From assembly GCA_026545765.1 (NCBI GenBank), contig CM048839.1, positions 52,374,677 to 52,438,676 on the forward strand: a DNA stretch of 64,000 bases, read 5' to 3'. Of the stretch, positions 43,762 through 56,008 are shown one piece after another (position 1 is the stretch's first letter; each line of letters opens with the position of its first letter). Made by a program: the position numbers and the translations under genes. Origin of the DNA: Plantago major. Its lineage: Eukaryota; Streptophyta; Magnoliopsida; Lamiales; Plantaginaceae. The notes under the pieces were generated by a model. That model was not told the origin of the DNA. It was given only the letters and a program-made list of their open reading frames with translations, and did not search any database.

Positions 43762-45361
43762 TCTATGCTGCTTCACTCATGTTTGACCACTTTCATTGAG
43801 TATTAATATTTTTTAGATACCATATTCAAAATCGTATCTTGTTACATTTACCATGAAAAGTGTACAAGGCGTACAAACGACCCACGAGGTCACATTCCAA
43901 AATTTCTGCAAAGAGCAAATACGAGACATTACATCCCATAGCCTACGCAGCTCGAGACATCCCAGGAACAATCCAAAATAAAATCCAAGACAACACAATA
44001 TTCTATTTCAAAATCCTTCAAAATACAACGTACAAATTCAATCAACATCACCGGACACCGGCAGATACAAAGGCAATATACATATGCCTACTCTACAAGA
44101 CCGCTACTAATCAAAAAGGTCCATACGCTCTTGAAAAAATAGAAAACTACTTACAATCTGCTTAAGTGAGTCCACAATGCTCTATCCCAGCTCCAGGCAA
44201 AATGACAACACCAACGTCCTACTATCTGAGAGAATCAAGATCCAAGCTCCACAAGCACGAGCTGTTACATCGAAATAAGCGGTGTTATCCAAAAGAGAAA
44301 CAAATTTTGATACATACAAGCAAACTCCAAGGCTACATCGGCCTCTAACGCTGGCAAGCACAAACTGATAAAAGTTCATTCAGGTTCACACACACAACAG
44401 GAAGTTCACGTACAGAACAAGAAGGTGATATCGCCCGAAAAAGACATGACTTCAACACTCAAGATTTTAGCTTGCCTATCCTGTAGAACTTTAGTTGCAA
44501 AGCTAGGGATGCTATAGCACTTAGTCGAACAAAAATTCATCAAACAGAAATCCTACATGGGTTATTCACACGACAAAAATACCATAAGACATAATTTCAA
44601 TACTATGTCCTTCCAAAAGTCCAAATTTTACAACTTCCAACACAACAACACAAAATACGATACCACATTCACTAAAGGGAAAGCGCGAAGGCATCAATCC
44701 ACAAATGCTCTCAATTCACAACCGCACACATAACAGCTTCAAGCCCGTGTAATGGGTGAGTTTACAACAATTTTTAACCAATGCAGAAATTTCACAAGAA
44801 GAGAGCTACGAGAAAGCATATCTCCGAATCTTGAAGAACGAGCAAAAAAAAAAAGAAAAAAAAAAGAAAGAGAGAGAAAGAAGAGCACAAAACATTACCG
44901 GAAATGGCAATTCCGGTCACCTTCAACCGTTTGCCTGTCACCGTAAAACTTGAAATCCGACCAGAAGCCGTACGCTCGGATTGTGCGCTTACGCCAGGCG
45001 CTTCTCCCTCTTCCACTCTGTTCCGCCCTTACTATCCCTCACTATGCCGCCGGAATTCACCACCAGTCTCTCCTTACCGCGCCTCCACCGAAATCTACCA
45101 TGAGAGCACGAATCAGATTTGGTGGGGTTTTGTTCTTGGAGTCAAAAGGAAGAGGCGAGTCTGCGTGAAGAAAGGCGAAGAAGGGTGAAGAAGACGATCT
45201 CAATTTTCTGACTATTACAGTTAAAATGGCGTGAAGGTGTGAGGGCCTCAATTTGTGTTATGTTTGGTTATAGGAAACCACTTTCAAAATACTATGGTTT
45301 TGACCCCAAATTGATCAATTGTAAAAAAGTACAAGTCAAGATCTTATCCACTACTTGTTAA
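43762..45361. other. Flank of element B, unclassified, possibly an old LTR or promoter on the minus strand
   Basis: No gene recognised. The minus strand from about 45240 to 44890 looks like a CT-rich leader with GC-richer codon-like DNA. Overlapping ORFs on both strands (up to 101 codons) show no family. Minus-strand TGTAACAGCTCGTGC near 44265 has the look of an LTR start, but no partner was found. An A/G-rich run lies at about 44846-44885. Confidence 0.35.
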
Positions 45362-45632
45362 TACTCCAACTCGGGCAAGGCAAGCACCCATTCGAGCAAG
45401 GCAAGCCCCCATTCGGGCAAGGCAAGCACCAATTTGGGCAAGGCATGCACCAATTTGGACAAGGCAAGGCAAGCCCCCATTCGGGCAAGGCAAGCGCCAA
45501 TTTGGGCAAGGCATGCACCAATTTGGATAAGGCAAGCACCAATTTGGATAAGGCAAGCACCAACCCGAATTCGGGCAAGTCATCCTCCAATTCGGGCAAG
45601 GTAGACACTAATTCGGCCAAGGCATGCACCCT
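45362..45632 (+). repeat. 21-base minisatellite (CGGGCAAGGCAAGCACCAATT)
   Basis: About twelve units of 21 bases, one with a five-base insertion. 21 is a multiple of three, so frames stay open on both strands (GQGKHQF-type on plus, CLPCPNW-type on minus). That is a by-product. The array ends four bases before the LTR of element D. Confidence 0.9.
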
Positions 45633-45635
45633 CCC

Positions 45636-45753
45636 TGTTAGGAATATCTGTTAGTATTTTGATCATTCATCACATGTTCTTATCTTTGCTAGAAAGGTGA
45701 TTAAGTACTCTTGGTTCACTTGAACATTGTAAAAGAGGAAATCACTGAGTATG
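45636..45753 (+). repeat. Element D, first part of 5' LTR (split by element C)
   Basis: TGTTAGGAATATCTGTTAGT begins a SIRE-like LTR related to B's but diverged. It stops at GTATG, where element C inserted, and resumes at 60307. Confidence 0.85.
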
Positions 45754-47469
45754 TGTTGGTCCAGATAACGGCAAAGTAAAAGACTAGGGGGGGGGGGGGT
45801 GAATAGTCTTTTAAAACTTTTGTCGATAAAAACTATTTCTTAGATATCTGATACTTAGAATCAGAGCGCGGAAGACTTAATAAAGATAAGTGCAGAAACA
45901 GTTAAAGTGTGTGTGTGTTGCTGAAATGTAAATACAGAAAGGTAAATAACACAGCAAGTATAGTGGTATCTGGAGGTGGCGTAATCCTCCAACTAATCCA
46001 CTTCGGTCTATCAAAGACCTAGAATTCACTAGAACAGATAATTGAGTTCTCCTTACAATAAACCTATTCTAAGATTCTTAACAATTGGTTCCCAACCAAA
46101 TGTTCCCCCTGAGTTGTTCCCCGGCTTTCACAACCAAGTACTCCCTATACTCAGAAACCTTTGAGTTATTCCCTAGCTTCCCAAGCTAAGTACTTCCTAT
46201 CCTCAATAACCTTGGAGTTATTCCTTAGTTTCCCAAATCAAGTACTTCCTATACTCCGGTAACCTTGGAGTTATTCCCTGATTTTTCAAACTAAGTACTT
46301 CCTGTACTCCACGCCAGTTATGGTGTTGGTTTTGGTTTGAGTTGTCAGATGAGCTTCTTTAATAACTTATTCAGTTATTCAGATAGCTCTGTGAATCAAG
46401 TATACTTAATACACTTTACAGCGTATGGTATCTTGTTCGATATTACTGACCCAAGTCTTATGATATCTGTTCAAGAGAATGAATCTCAGATAGTTGATCT
46501 TTTGATTCAACTCCTTCACAGATAGCTTTGCTTGTTTAGGATCAGGACACTTAGAACTTCAGTGTTTACTTAAGATCAAAATCTTTGGTCGCAACAGAAA
46601 GCTTTGAGAATAAGTAAGTTTGCTTTGAGAGAGAGTAAGATGTTCAGCGTTTTCAAAGTTTGTCGTGTCTCTTCAAGCAGTCTAAGTGTTGATATTTATA
46701 GATGAATTTGAGTGCCGTTTGAATAGTATCCGTTAGGCTCAAATTCAAACTATTGATATCTGTGTATAATCAGAAAGGTGCTTTGTCTTCTTCTTGAAGC
46801 TGCTTTTTTTTATTCAGACATCTCTGTCCGTGCATTAAATGCATTGTACTATACTTTTTGTCCTGTAGTGCCAACGGAAGTATGCTTTGTATCAGAGACT
46901 AGTGTTATCTGATTCTTTGCACGTCTTTATCTTCAATCTTCAGATACCACTTATATTGAAACAACTTTGTTTGCAATATATATATTTCTCTTTCAGAAAT
47001 GTGGTTAATGCTCAAGGTATCTGAGAATAGATATCTGTGGACACTTTCCTTGTTTTCAGATATGTCTCTTATTTCTCAGATATCTCTTGTGACACAGTTT
47101 GTTTGAAACTATTCGTGTCTTCAAGATATCCGCTAAGGTATCGAACAGTTCAAAGAATCTTGTGCAGTTTCTTCAAGTCTTCAATGTCGTTGAGCTTGTT
47201 CTGCTTGGATGTCTTCTTCTTGGTCTTCTCTTCATAAAATAAAAATTACATTTTGAGACCTAACATCCTATACAAGATTAGCTAGACTATCATACTTAGT
47301 GAGTTTCCTCTTTTACAATGTTCAAGTGAACCAAGAGTACTAATCACCTTTCTGAGACTAAGATAAGTCATCATGTTGCTGATCAAAATCTAAACAGATA
47401 TTTCTAACAAAATATCTAACAAATTTCCTAACAAATTTCTCAAGAAATTTTCCAACAAATTTCCCAACA
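45754..47469 (-). repeat. 3' LTR of element C
   Basis: It is 1716 bases long. In element orientation it starts TGTTGGGAAATT with about five 12-base units before the usual LTR start. It has four hairpin units (about 46105-46312 plus flank), a GT microsatellite, a run of about 13 C (45787-45799) and ends CCAACA. Confidence 0.9.
47404..47469 (-). repeat. 12-base tandem units at the outer edge of C's 3' LTR
   Basis: In element orientation the units read TGTTGGGAAATT, TGTTGGAAAATT, TCTTGAGAAATT, TGTTAGGAAATT and TGTTAGATATT, then TGTTAGAAATATCTG. Each resembles the polypurine/LTR junction (GGGAAATT then TGTT). The same array is at 60241-60306. Confidence 0.85.
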
Positions 47470-47485
47470 AATTTCCCCCTTTTTG
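47470..47485 (-). other. Polypurine tract of element C
   Basis: In element orientation AAAAAGGGGGAAATT lies directly before the LTR start TGTTGGG. Confidence 0.85.
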
Positions 47486-47841
47486 ATCAGTCAACGATGA
47501 CTATCTTACCTATTACAAATCTGGATGAGTGAACAATCCAACACTTAATCTTTTCTTAAGATCTTCAAATTAATTTAATTAAGTGCAGAAAGTAGACATC
47601 AACCAAATCACAAGGTGTGATCTTTGCTGACAAGTTATCTTTTATAGAATACTATCTGAGAGTAAGTTCTTCAGATAAGTTACAAATAAAGATTACAGAT
47701 AACTTCAATACATAATACAGTTAAGCTCAGTCAGCAAAAATACAACAAAAACTACGTAGTAAATCAGGACAACAGGAGTAACCAAGCTCCAAGTAAACAT
47801 CCTAATAAACTAGTCTTCAATTCTTCAATTCTTCAATCTCT

Positions 47842-50800
47842 TCAAGTCTTCAACCGTATATCTGTAGATGAGTTTGCAAATTTCCTATCTCCAAACCTTT
47901 TGATGTCATCAGAATAGTCATAGAGAAGAGTTCTGACGAGCATCTCTGTGTCTCTGGCAAATCCACAGACCTCTTTGTAGGTTTTGGTAGGATTTTTCTT
48001 GACAAAATGTTTGACCCATAGGTACTTTCCCCACTCCCAGGCATGCTCTATTCTGATATCTGAAAGCTTGAAGTATTCGTAGATAATCTTCAGATATCTG
48101 ATGTCACCCTTGTATTGATCTTCAGTTAGATAGAACGATTCATAGGGTTCTACAGCGAGTCTTGCTCTTGTGCGTGTTCCTGTGATATTCAGAATTCTGT
48201 GCACATCATCTGGCTTTCCATATGGACATTCATCAGAGAGGTCCTTTCTCATGGCTTCAGTTCTCTTGACAACTTCAAAATCCAACCAGGCTTTAATGTG
48301 ATTGGTGTTGATCAAGGTTGGCTTATCTTTTCTCCATGCCATAAGTTGTTATGGATTGGTTCTGGAAATCTTGAATTCACCAAGAGATGCTTAAGTTCCA
48401 GAATCCAATAGCCATTTTTCTGATTGATGCACCTGTAGACAGAGGAATCATTGTCATACTTCACATACTCTATTTTGGCTTCTTCTGGCCTGAGTGGAAG
48501 TTGACTTTGTCTTTGCTCAGCTCTCAGTCTGTTCCTTCTCTGTCTTGAATTCTCTTTGGGGTTGTTGCTTGAAGAACCACCACCCTGGATAGACTTGGTA
48601 TTTCCAGAGGGTGTTTTAGCTGCTAGTGGCTTTGCAGCTATGGGCTCAGTTAGGCTTTCAATTTTCCTTTTTCTGTGAAGAGGAGCTTCATCTTCATCAG
48701 TTTCCTCATCATCATCAAGATTAGATCTTGTGAGAGTTTTACAGCCTTCTTCATTGTCCAGGGACTTGATTTGACCTTCTTCTTCTTCTTCAGAAGATTC
48801 ATCAATCCCTTTAACTTGTCTTCTCCTTGGAGCCTTGGTACTCCTTGGAGGTTTCTGTGCCATGGCCCTTGTTATCATTTTAGTTCCTTCAGTAGGTTTC
48901 TGGGAAGCAGCTTGGCTTGAGGAGGGTTCATTGATTCTGAGTGGTGGCTGGGAAGTTTTCATGTTTCTTCTTCCTTTCTGAGCCGCACCAGATTTCTTCT
49001 TGTTTTCTTCTCCTTCTTCCCATTCCCCCTGACTTTGAGGTCCAGATTTGTACATTCTTTCCCCCTTAGTCATTGTTGGCTGACTCAGTCTCATAAAGGA
49101 ATCTGAGAGAGAGTTAAAATGCCCTTGTAAATAATTATAGGTAGTGACCAACTTCTGAAGTTCGGCTTTGAGCTCCTGATTTTTCTTGATAAGTCCATTG
49201 TCCTTATCAGTGAGCTCTGCTAATGGGCCTAGGATGGCATCTGCTTTTCCAGCAGTGTAACTTGCCTCTTGGAAAGCTTTTTCAGCTAAAGACGCATCAT
49301 CGTCCCTTATCATTCCTGTGTCTTTCGAGCAATGACTATGCTAGTTGTTCTCGAGTGATGAGCTCGGTGAAATTTCTCATTTCGAGGGGACGAGGTTACT
49401 TCTTTGTTACGTGAAGACATCTCCTTGTTCGAGTAGCCAAGATTGGTACTGTTCATGTATTCATTGGAGTGAACATTTGGCGCTTTTTGAAAATTGTAGG
49501 AGCAATCACTTCCTTTTAAGTGAGAAACCGCTAGATGTTCATTGCGTGTTACGCCAAAGTCTTGTCTTCTTCATCATCTGAGTAATCAGCCCAGTGATCT
49601 TCATCCTCTTGGACATTTTCATCGATTGTATCGAGTCCAGCAACCATCTCAGAGATTGGTTTCTTTCCTTTCTGGGAGGAGGATGGTACTTCTTTTGAAG
49701 ATGATGCAGCCTTAGCATCATGCTTGACTTCAAATACTTCTTCAGTATCGAGTTCTTTGGTGATATCATGCACAGCATCCCGTAGCTCTTTAACCTCAGA
49801 GTAAGCAATCATTTCTTGTAAGTATTGATCTTGTAGTTGATCAAGCTTGTCTCTGGATTTAGCTATTTGATCTTCCAGTTGAAGATGGAGCTGTTGTTCT
49901 TCTTCCAACAGTTGTCTGAGTTGAGCACTTCTGGTTTGAGTGTTTAATATTTTCTGATCGGTTTCTTCAGAAAGCTCAACTACTTGTTCAGTAGTAACTG
50001 CGTGTTGGGAAGATGGATGAGTAGATTTTTGAGGTGATGAAGACGGAGATTTCTGTGAAGTCTTCTCAGTTTGCTTTTCAGCAGCTGAGGCATTGTTTCT
50101 CTGTGAAATTCCTCTGGTCCCTGGTGCAGGGGCATCATCATCATCCTTTTTGTCATTATCATCCTTTTTGTGATGGTCAGTCGGAGGTTCATCAAAGTAA
50201 TTTTCATTCATTTCTTCCTCCTCATCATCTTCAGATACAAGATTGATCACCTCCGGGATAGTGATCTTCTGCCCATTAACTTCTTCTTGTTCAGAAGGTA
50301 TAAATTGCAGAGTCTGGGGCAGGACTGGCTTGAATTCCATCTGTAATCTTGTCTGACCATCTGCCTGTTCAAAGGCATGTATCAAACTATGCGCCACTTC
50401 TTTGGAGAAATCCTTATGCAATAAGGTCGCAACTGTGTACTGTTCGGTAGGGAACATTGCATGGATATATGTTTCCAAGTCAAGAGCTCGTGCTCGTCTG
50501 ATTGGTTGATCTGTGATTCTCAATATTTCAGAGAGATCAGAGCACCTTAACTTCTGCCATTTCTTGAAGCATTGAATATGCTTTGGCAGGGTGTGAGCTT
50601 TGAAGAAGTGAAGTAGGTCCCTTGTTTCTTCAATGGGAACCTGCTTTGCATCTGTTTGAGCCTGAAAGAAAGAGTTTTGAGTGAGCTTCAAAACTTTTGT
50701 AGATATCTGAGTAGAAGTGTAGTTTAGTTTTTGAGTTACCTGAGTATGAACATCAGGCTCAGATACTTGAACCACTGAGACAATGGGTGTCTCAGATATC

Positions 50801-53250
50801 TTGTTGTGATGTGGAGACTTGGAAGTCTGGTCCTCATCAACCTTTCTTTCTTGAACCTGAGAAATAAAATGATCCAATACTTAGGAAATTGTTTGAAAGA
50901 AACTGTGCAAATATATGCTTTAATGAGTTCTGAGTTACTTACTTCCTCAATAGGAAGCTCAGAATCATTTTTCTCAGAAACTTTCGCAGTCTCTGGTGTT
51001 CTTTCAGGTGATGTTGCCTTGGGGGCTTCATCAATTTCCATTGATGCAGGGGATGTCGCAACTTTGTCCCCGTGCATTTCTACTTCTGATTGATCCTGTA
51101 AGTAGAAAGTATTGAATATTTTTAGAAGAGATATGAGATAACCCTAGTCGAAGAATACTTATCACTTGATTTGTCATATACCTTCATGCTAGAAGGCTCA
51201 GTGATGTGTTCTTCAGAAACCTTGTTGGTCTCTGGGTTTGTCTCTGGCATTTCTGCCTTATCTTCTTCCATCTCAGTTGGAGCCTGTTAGAAACATTTAT
51301 TTCAAAGATTAAGCACATAAACTTATAACTGAAGAAGTGTTATCTTAAGAATCCATTATTACCTGTGACACAGGCTCAGATGTCTTAAGAGGCGAGGTTG
51401 AGGAAACCTCCTTCTCAGTTTCTGAGGTAAGCTTTTCAGCTTCCTCTTGTTTCTGTGTTTCTAACTCAGCCTGTAACAAAGAAATTCTTATGAGGTAACA
51501 AGATTTATAAGTATAAATTTTTTTCACAAGGTAAGAGTTAAACCAGTCATTTACCTGAGCAGTTTCAGGCTGATTGGTCTCTGGAACTTGTGACCTTTCT
51601 ATACATTGGTCGTCTTGTCCTAGTGCAGTTTCTTTGTTTGAAGTTTCTGGTACTTCACACCTTTCCTGAGTATGCAACTCAGTTGCCTCCCCTGGTTGAT
51701 CATTCTGAGTAGATGTCTCAGTTTGATCCTTCTCAGTGAGTTGGGGAACCTGCTCATTTGCAGGATTTTCTTCAGCATACTGTATTGCTGGTAATTCGAA
51801 ATGGAGTTCATTTACCATTTCATCAACCACTTGTGGCTGTTGTGGTTGTGGTTGTTGTGGTTGTCTGTAAGCAGAAGATTGATCACTTGAACGTTCTTCT
51901 AGACTTTTAGATGTGGCGATTCCATCAGCATCTGCCAGCACTAAGATACCACTCATCAGGGCTTTTTGAAGTTGTGCAAGAGAAATATTCCCTGATGAAG
52001 TGTTTGCACCAACAACCTTTGCTATAGATTCAGCAACCTATGGTGTAGGTTCTTCTTCAGATACCTTATCACCAGTTACTGTTTTAGTAACCTTAGCCCT
52101 CTTTGTTCTTGCTAGGACTTGAGAGATGACTAGTTCATCATCTTCATCGTCAGAGCTCTCATCAGCATTGGGAACTGATTGGTCCATTATTCCTGCGGTT
52201 TCTGCAGATAGGGCTTGGTGTTTTTCACCACTTTTGGCAGCATTTATGAGTTCATCAGCAAGGCTTTCTATATTAGTCGCAACATTTCTGAAAGCACTTT
52301 CTCTTGCTGAGTCTACTTGTTCAGTAGTTGATAACTCTTTTTCAGCATTGATGAGTTCATCTGCCTTTATCAGTTCATCGACAATGCCTGCAGATATCTG
52401 AGAATCGACAACCTCTTTGGGTGTGTCTTCTGATTTGCCAGCAGACTTCTTTCTTGAAGTTCTGGGCTTCTTGGTCGCAACCTTTTCTTCAGATACCTTT
52501 TCAGACTTTCGCTTCTTAGAACCTTTACGAGACCCAAGAACCTTTTTCATCAAGTTTGTATACTCATATTTGTAGAGTTATCTGTTGGCTATTTCACCAT
52601 CTCTCTCGAGCTCAATGCCAAGCTTTTCCGGCCAAGTAGCATATCTTGACCATAACCTCATCGTGGCCTTTGGCTCAGCTAGTCCTTTGGTAATCTTAGG
52701 CTCGAAGCCTTGAATCTTCTTCATGAACTTCAGAAAGGCGTACTTTCCCCAGTTAAAAGGGTTTTCCAGCCTTTTGTCTTGTTGATTCAGCAAGAACATC
52801 ATGATCCATCGTTCTTGGCTTATCTGGTCAGCACCTCCTTGTAGACCATCAAAGCATCTGTGAAGAATGCAAGCCAGTACATCCCAGTGAACCAACAGAT
52901 GTCTGGTTCGGATGTCAGCAAGCTTGAACTCAGTGGGTGTATCTGATTTTTCAAGATCACACACGTCAATGTAAAGTTCTTTAGCACCTTCAAGGAGTTC
53001 ATCATCCTTGGTGTTTATTTCAAAATCCTTTCCAAGATTTTGAAACTCAAACAACTTACAGAAAGTTGTTAAGTCCAGAAGGATTTCCTTTCCTTGGACT
53101 GAGGTTTTGATAGACACTATTTCAGTGCCTTCAGAAACACAGGAAATAATCACAGTTGTTGTAAAATTCCAACACATCGAGTGATGAAATTCCACTTGGG
53201 CGAGCAGATAGAAAACCCTTGATTTGTGCCTTTTCAAGCATGTCAAGAAT
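47842..53250 (-). pseudogene. Post-pol (envelope-like position) region of element C (fossil)
   Basis: This is about 5.4 kb, longer than the matching region of B. In element order: a domain with LLVHWDVLACILHRCFDGLQ (about 52580-53246), a Lys-rich segment with KKPRTSRKKS and repeated DELIN (52038-52553), a QPQQPQPQQPQ segment (51345-51956) and several short Glu/Ser/Thr-rich segments (about 50736-51300). Then come a long segment with HTLPKHIQCFKKWQKLRCSD, an acidic run and a strong coiled coil (49549-50650), and another coiled-coil and basic segment (48312-49313). The last segment starts AWRKDKPTLINTNHIKAWLD (47842-48342). No membrane segment is evident. Function unknown. Confidence 0.65.
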
Positions 53251-53289
53251 CAATTTTCTGTCGGTTTGGTTCTCTATTGCAGCAGAGAG

Positions 53290-55990
53290 GTAAAGTAGTG
53301 AACCTATCAATTTCCTATACTTATGTTATTCAACACTCTTATCTGATTCAGTATAGGTCATTTTGGTTCCAATGCTCATAGGTATCTTAGCATTCTTTTC
53401 AGAAGGCTTAAGATTGAATTTTGTGAGCATATCTTTTGCATACTTTGTTTGACTAATGAATATTCCATCATTGAGTTGCTTGACTTTCAATCCTAGGAAA
53501 TAATTCATTTCTCCCATCATGCTCATCTCAAACTTGCTTTTCATGAGATTTGCAAAGTCATTACAAAGTTGCTTGTCCTTAGATCCAAATATGATGTCAT
53601 CAACATATACTTGAACTAAGAGTAGTTTCCCGTCATGATTTAAGGTAAATAAAGTTTTATTAACTTCACCTTTCTTGAAACCACTTTCCAGAAGGTACTT
53701 GGCCAAAGTGTCATACAATGCTCTTGGAGCCTGTTTTAGTCCATACAGAGCTTTCTGTAGTTTATAGACCATTTTACTTTCTGAGGAAACTTCAAAGCCA
53801 GGTGGTTGCTCAACATAAACTTCTTCTGCAAGTTCACCGTTTAAGAATGCACTTTTGACATCCATCTGATAAACTTTGAAATCTTTATGAGTCTGAAGGC
53901 TAGAAAGAGTCTTATTGCATCCAATCTGCAACGGTGCATATGACGTCAAAATCTAAGCCTTCATGCAGGTAAATCCCTTGGCAACCAATCTTGCTTTGTT
54001 TCTGGTTATTTCACCAGATTCATTCATCTTGTTTCTGAAAACCCATTTAATTCCAATCACAGATATTCCTTCTATAAATGGAACTAGTTTCCAGACTTTG
54101 TTTCTCTCAAATTGATCCAACTCTTCTTGCATTGCAGAGATCCAGTCTTGGTCTCCTAATGCTTCTTCTATAATTTTTAGGTTCAATATTCGAGATGAAA
54201 CATCCAAAGAGAGAGTTAGCATTTTCAGCTATTGCTCTCCTAGTCCTAACACCCTGATTAATTGGTCCAATTATATCCTTTGCAGGATGATCTTTGATCC
54301 ATCTCATCATAGGTTTAGTGCTAGTAGGATCAATATCCACGTGATCTGAATGTGAATCACTAAGATTTTGATTTAATACTTTTCAAGATTCGAGATATCG
54401 ACATATGGGAAATGTCATGGATATCGACACTTTTTCGATGTTAGAGATATCCGGAACATGCATTTCAAAGATTCTTATTTTCGATACCTCTTCATGATGA
54501 AGGTTCTCGAACTGTTCCATTTCGAAAACTCATAGGAAATTCCTCATCATGTCTGTGAGTCATCTTGTTGTTACTAGGCATTTCAAGCTTTTCTACGTCA
54601 GAGTCATCCTCACTTTCCATAATGATGTTTCTCCTTTCTGAGGATTCTTCTTTAGAATCCCTCAGTAATAGTTCTTTGAACTTTTCTGAGAGTTCATCAT
54701 TAGGAGGTGTTTTCTTATTTCCTTCATAGAATACAACATGAATTGATTCTTCAATTTTCTTTGTTCTTTTGTTGTAAACTCTGTAGGCTTTGTTATCTGT
54801 GGAATAACCAAGAAAAACACCTTCATCTGCCTTTGGTTGAAATGTTCTCAGATAATCTTTCCCATTGTTTAAAACAAAACATCTACAACAAAATACTCTC
54901 AGATGTTTGATATTAGGGGGTCTACCAACCAAGATTTCATAGGGGGTCTTGTCATGGTGTTTGTTTATCAAACATCTGTTCTGAGTGTAGCAAGCTGTGT
55001 TTACAGCTTCAACCCAATAAATTTCACTTATTTCAGTGTCAGCTAGCATTGTCCTTGCAGCTTCTTTAAGGGTTCTGTTTTTCCTTTATGCAACACCATT
55101 TTGTTGAGGTGTTCTTACAGAGGAGAGTTGGTGTTGTATACCTTTGCAGGTACAAAACTCCTTTATGTACTGGTTGACAAACTCAGTACCATGGTCTGTT
55201 CTGATTGCAGATACCTTGTCATTTTTCATGACTTCAAGCTTTTTCAGTAAGTTTGGTATCTCCACCCTGGCATCAGATTTGTGTTTCAGAAAGACAACCC
55301 AAGTGAATCTTGAGAAGTCATCTACAACAACCAGACCATACTTCTTTCCTGCATAACTAGTTACAGATGATTCAAAAAGATCCATGTGTAAAAGTTGCAG
55401 TGGTCTAACACTAGAGTGTCTGATCTTGGACTTCAAAGAGATCTTAGATTGTTTCCCCATCTGACAGGCAGAACAGATACCTTCCTTTCTGAAAGATGTT
55501 CTGGGAAGGCCAACCACTAACTCTTTCTTGGCAAGTCTATTCAGAGTTCTGAAGTTCAAATGACTCATTCTTTTGTGCCATAACAAAGGTTTCTCCGTGT
55601 GACCAGATTGACTCACCATGAGACATTCTTGATTGTGGCAGATGCCCAATCGGCAACATAAAGACCGCCTTTCCGACCAACTAAGACCGCTTTGACTCAT
55701 TGTCAATTAGTTTGCGATTTAGCTTTGAATTTTATAGTAAAACCCTTATCGCAAACTGGCTCATGCTAAATAGATTATATTTCAAATCCTTAACATGTAA
55801 TACGTGATTGTTAAAGTCCCCAATTTGACGTTGCAAATCCGGAGAGGGATTTAATTCTCCTCCAAAGATCGATATCCGGTCACGTGTTGCAAGCTTTGTA
55901 ATCAACCAGATTTGCTTTGTCTCCTGTCATGTGGTTTCCGCATCCACTATCAAATAGCCATTGTGCTTTAGTCCAGGAAGCATTCTGCAC
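53290..55990 (-). pseudogene. pol region of element C (fossil)
   Basis: In element order: protease-side sequence (near 55950), GAG-pre-integrase (LLWHKRMSHLNFRTLN, about 55570), integrase (about 54900-55500, with SSVRTPQQNGVA) and RT (about 53330-54220, with YVDDIIFGS near 53600). RNase H motifs are not visible. Many breaks; treated as a fossil. Confidence 0.82.
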
Positions 55991-56008
55991 ACAACAGGAA
56001 ACAGGAGA

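Noticed and set aside
44904-45188. Plus-strand ORF starting MAIPVTFNRLPVTV (94 codons)
   Set aside because: GC-rich leader-like DNA with overlapping ORFs on both strands. No domain recognised, and the minus strand looks more like a 5' leader.
45344-45654. ORFs on both strands over the 21-base minisatellite (up to 99 codons)
   Set aside because: Open only because the unit is a multiple of three without stops. No start context or family.
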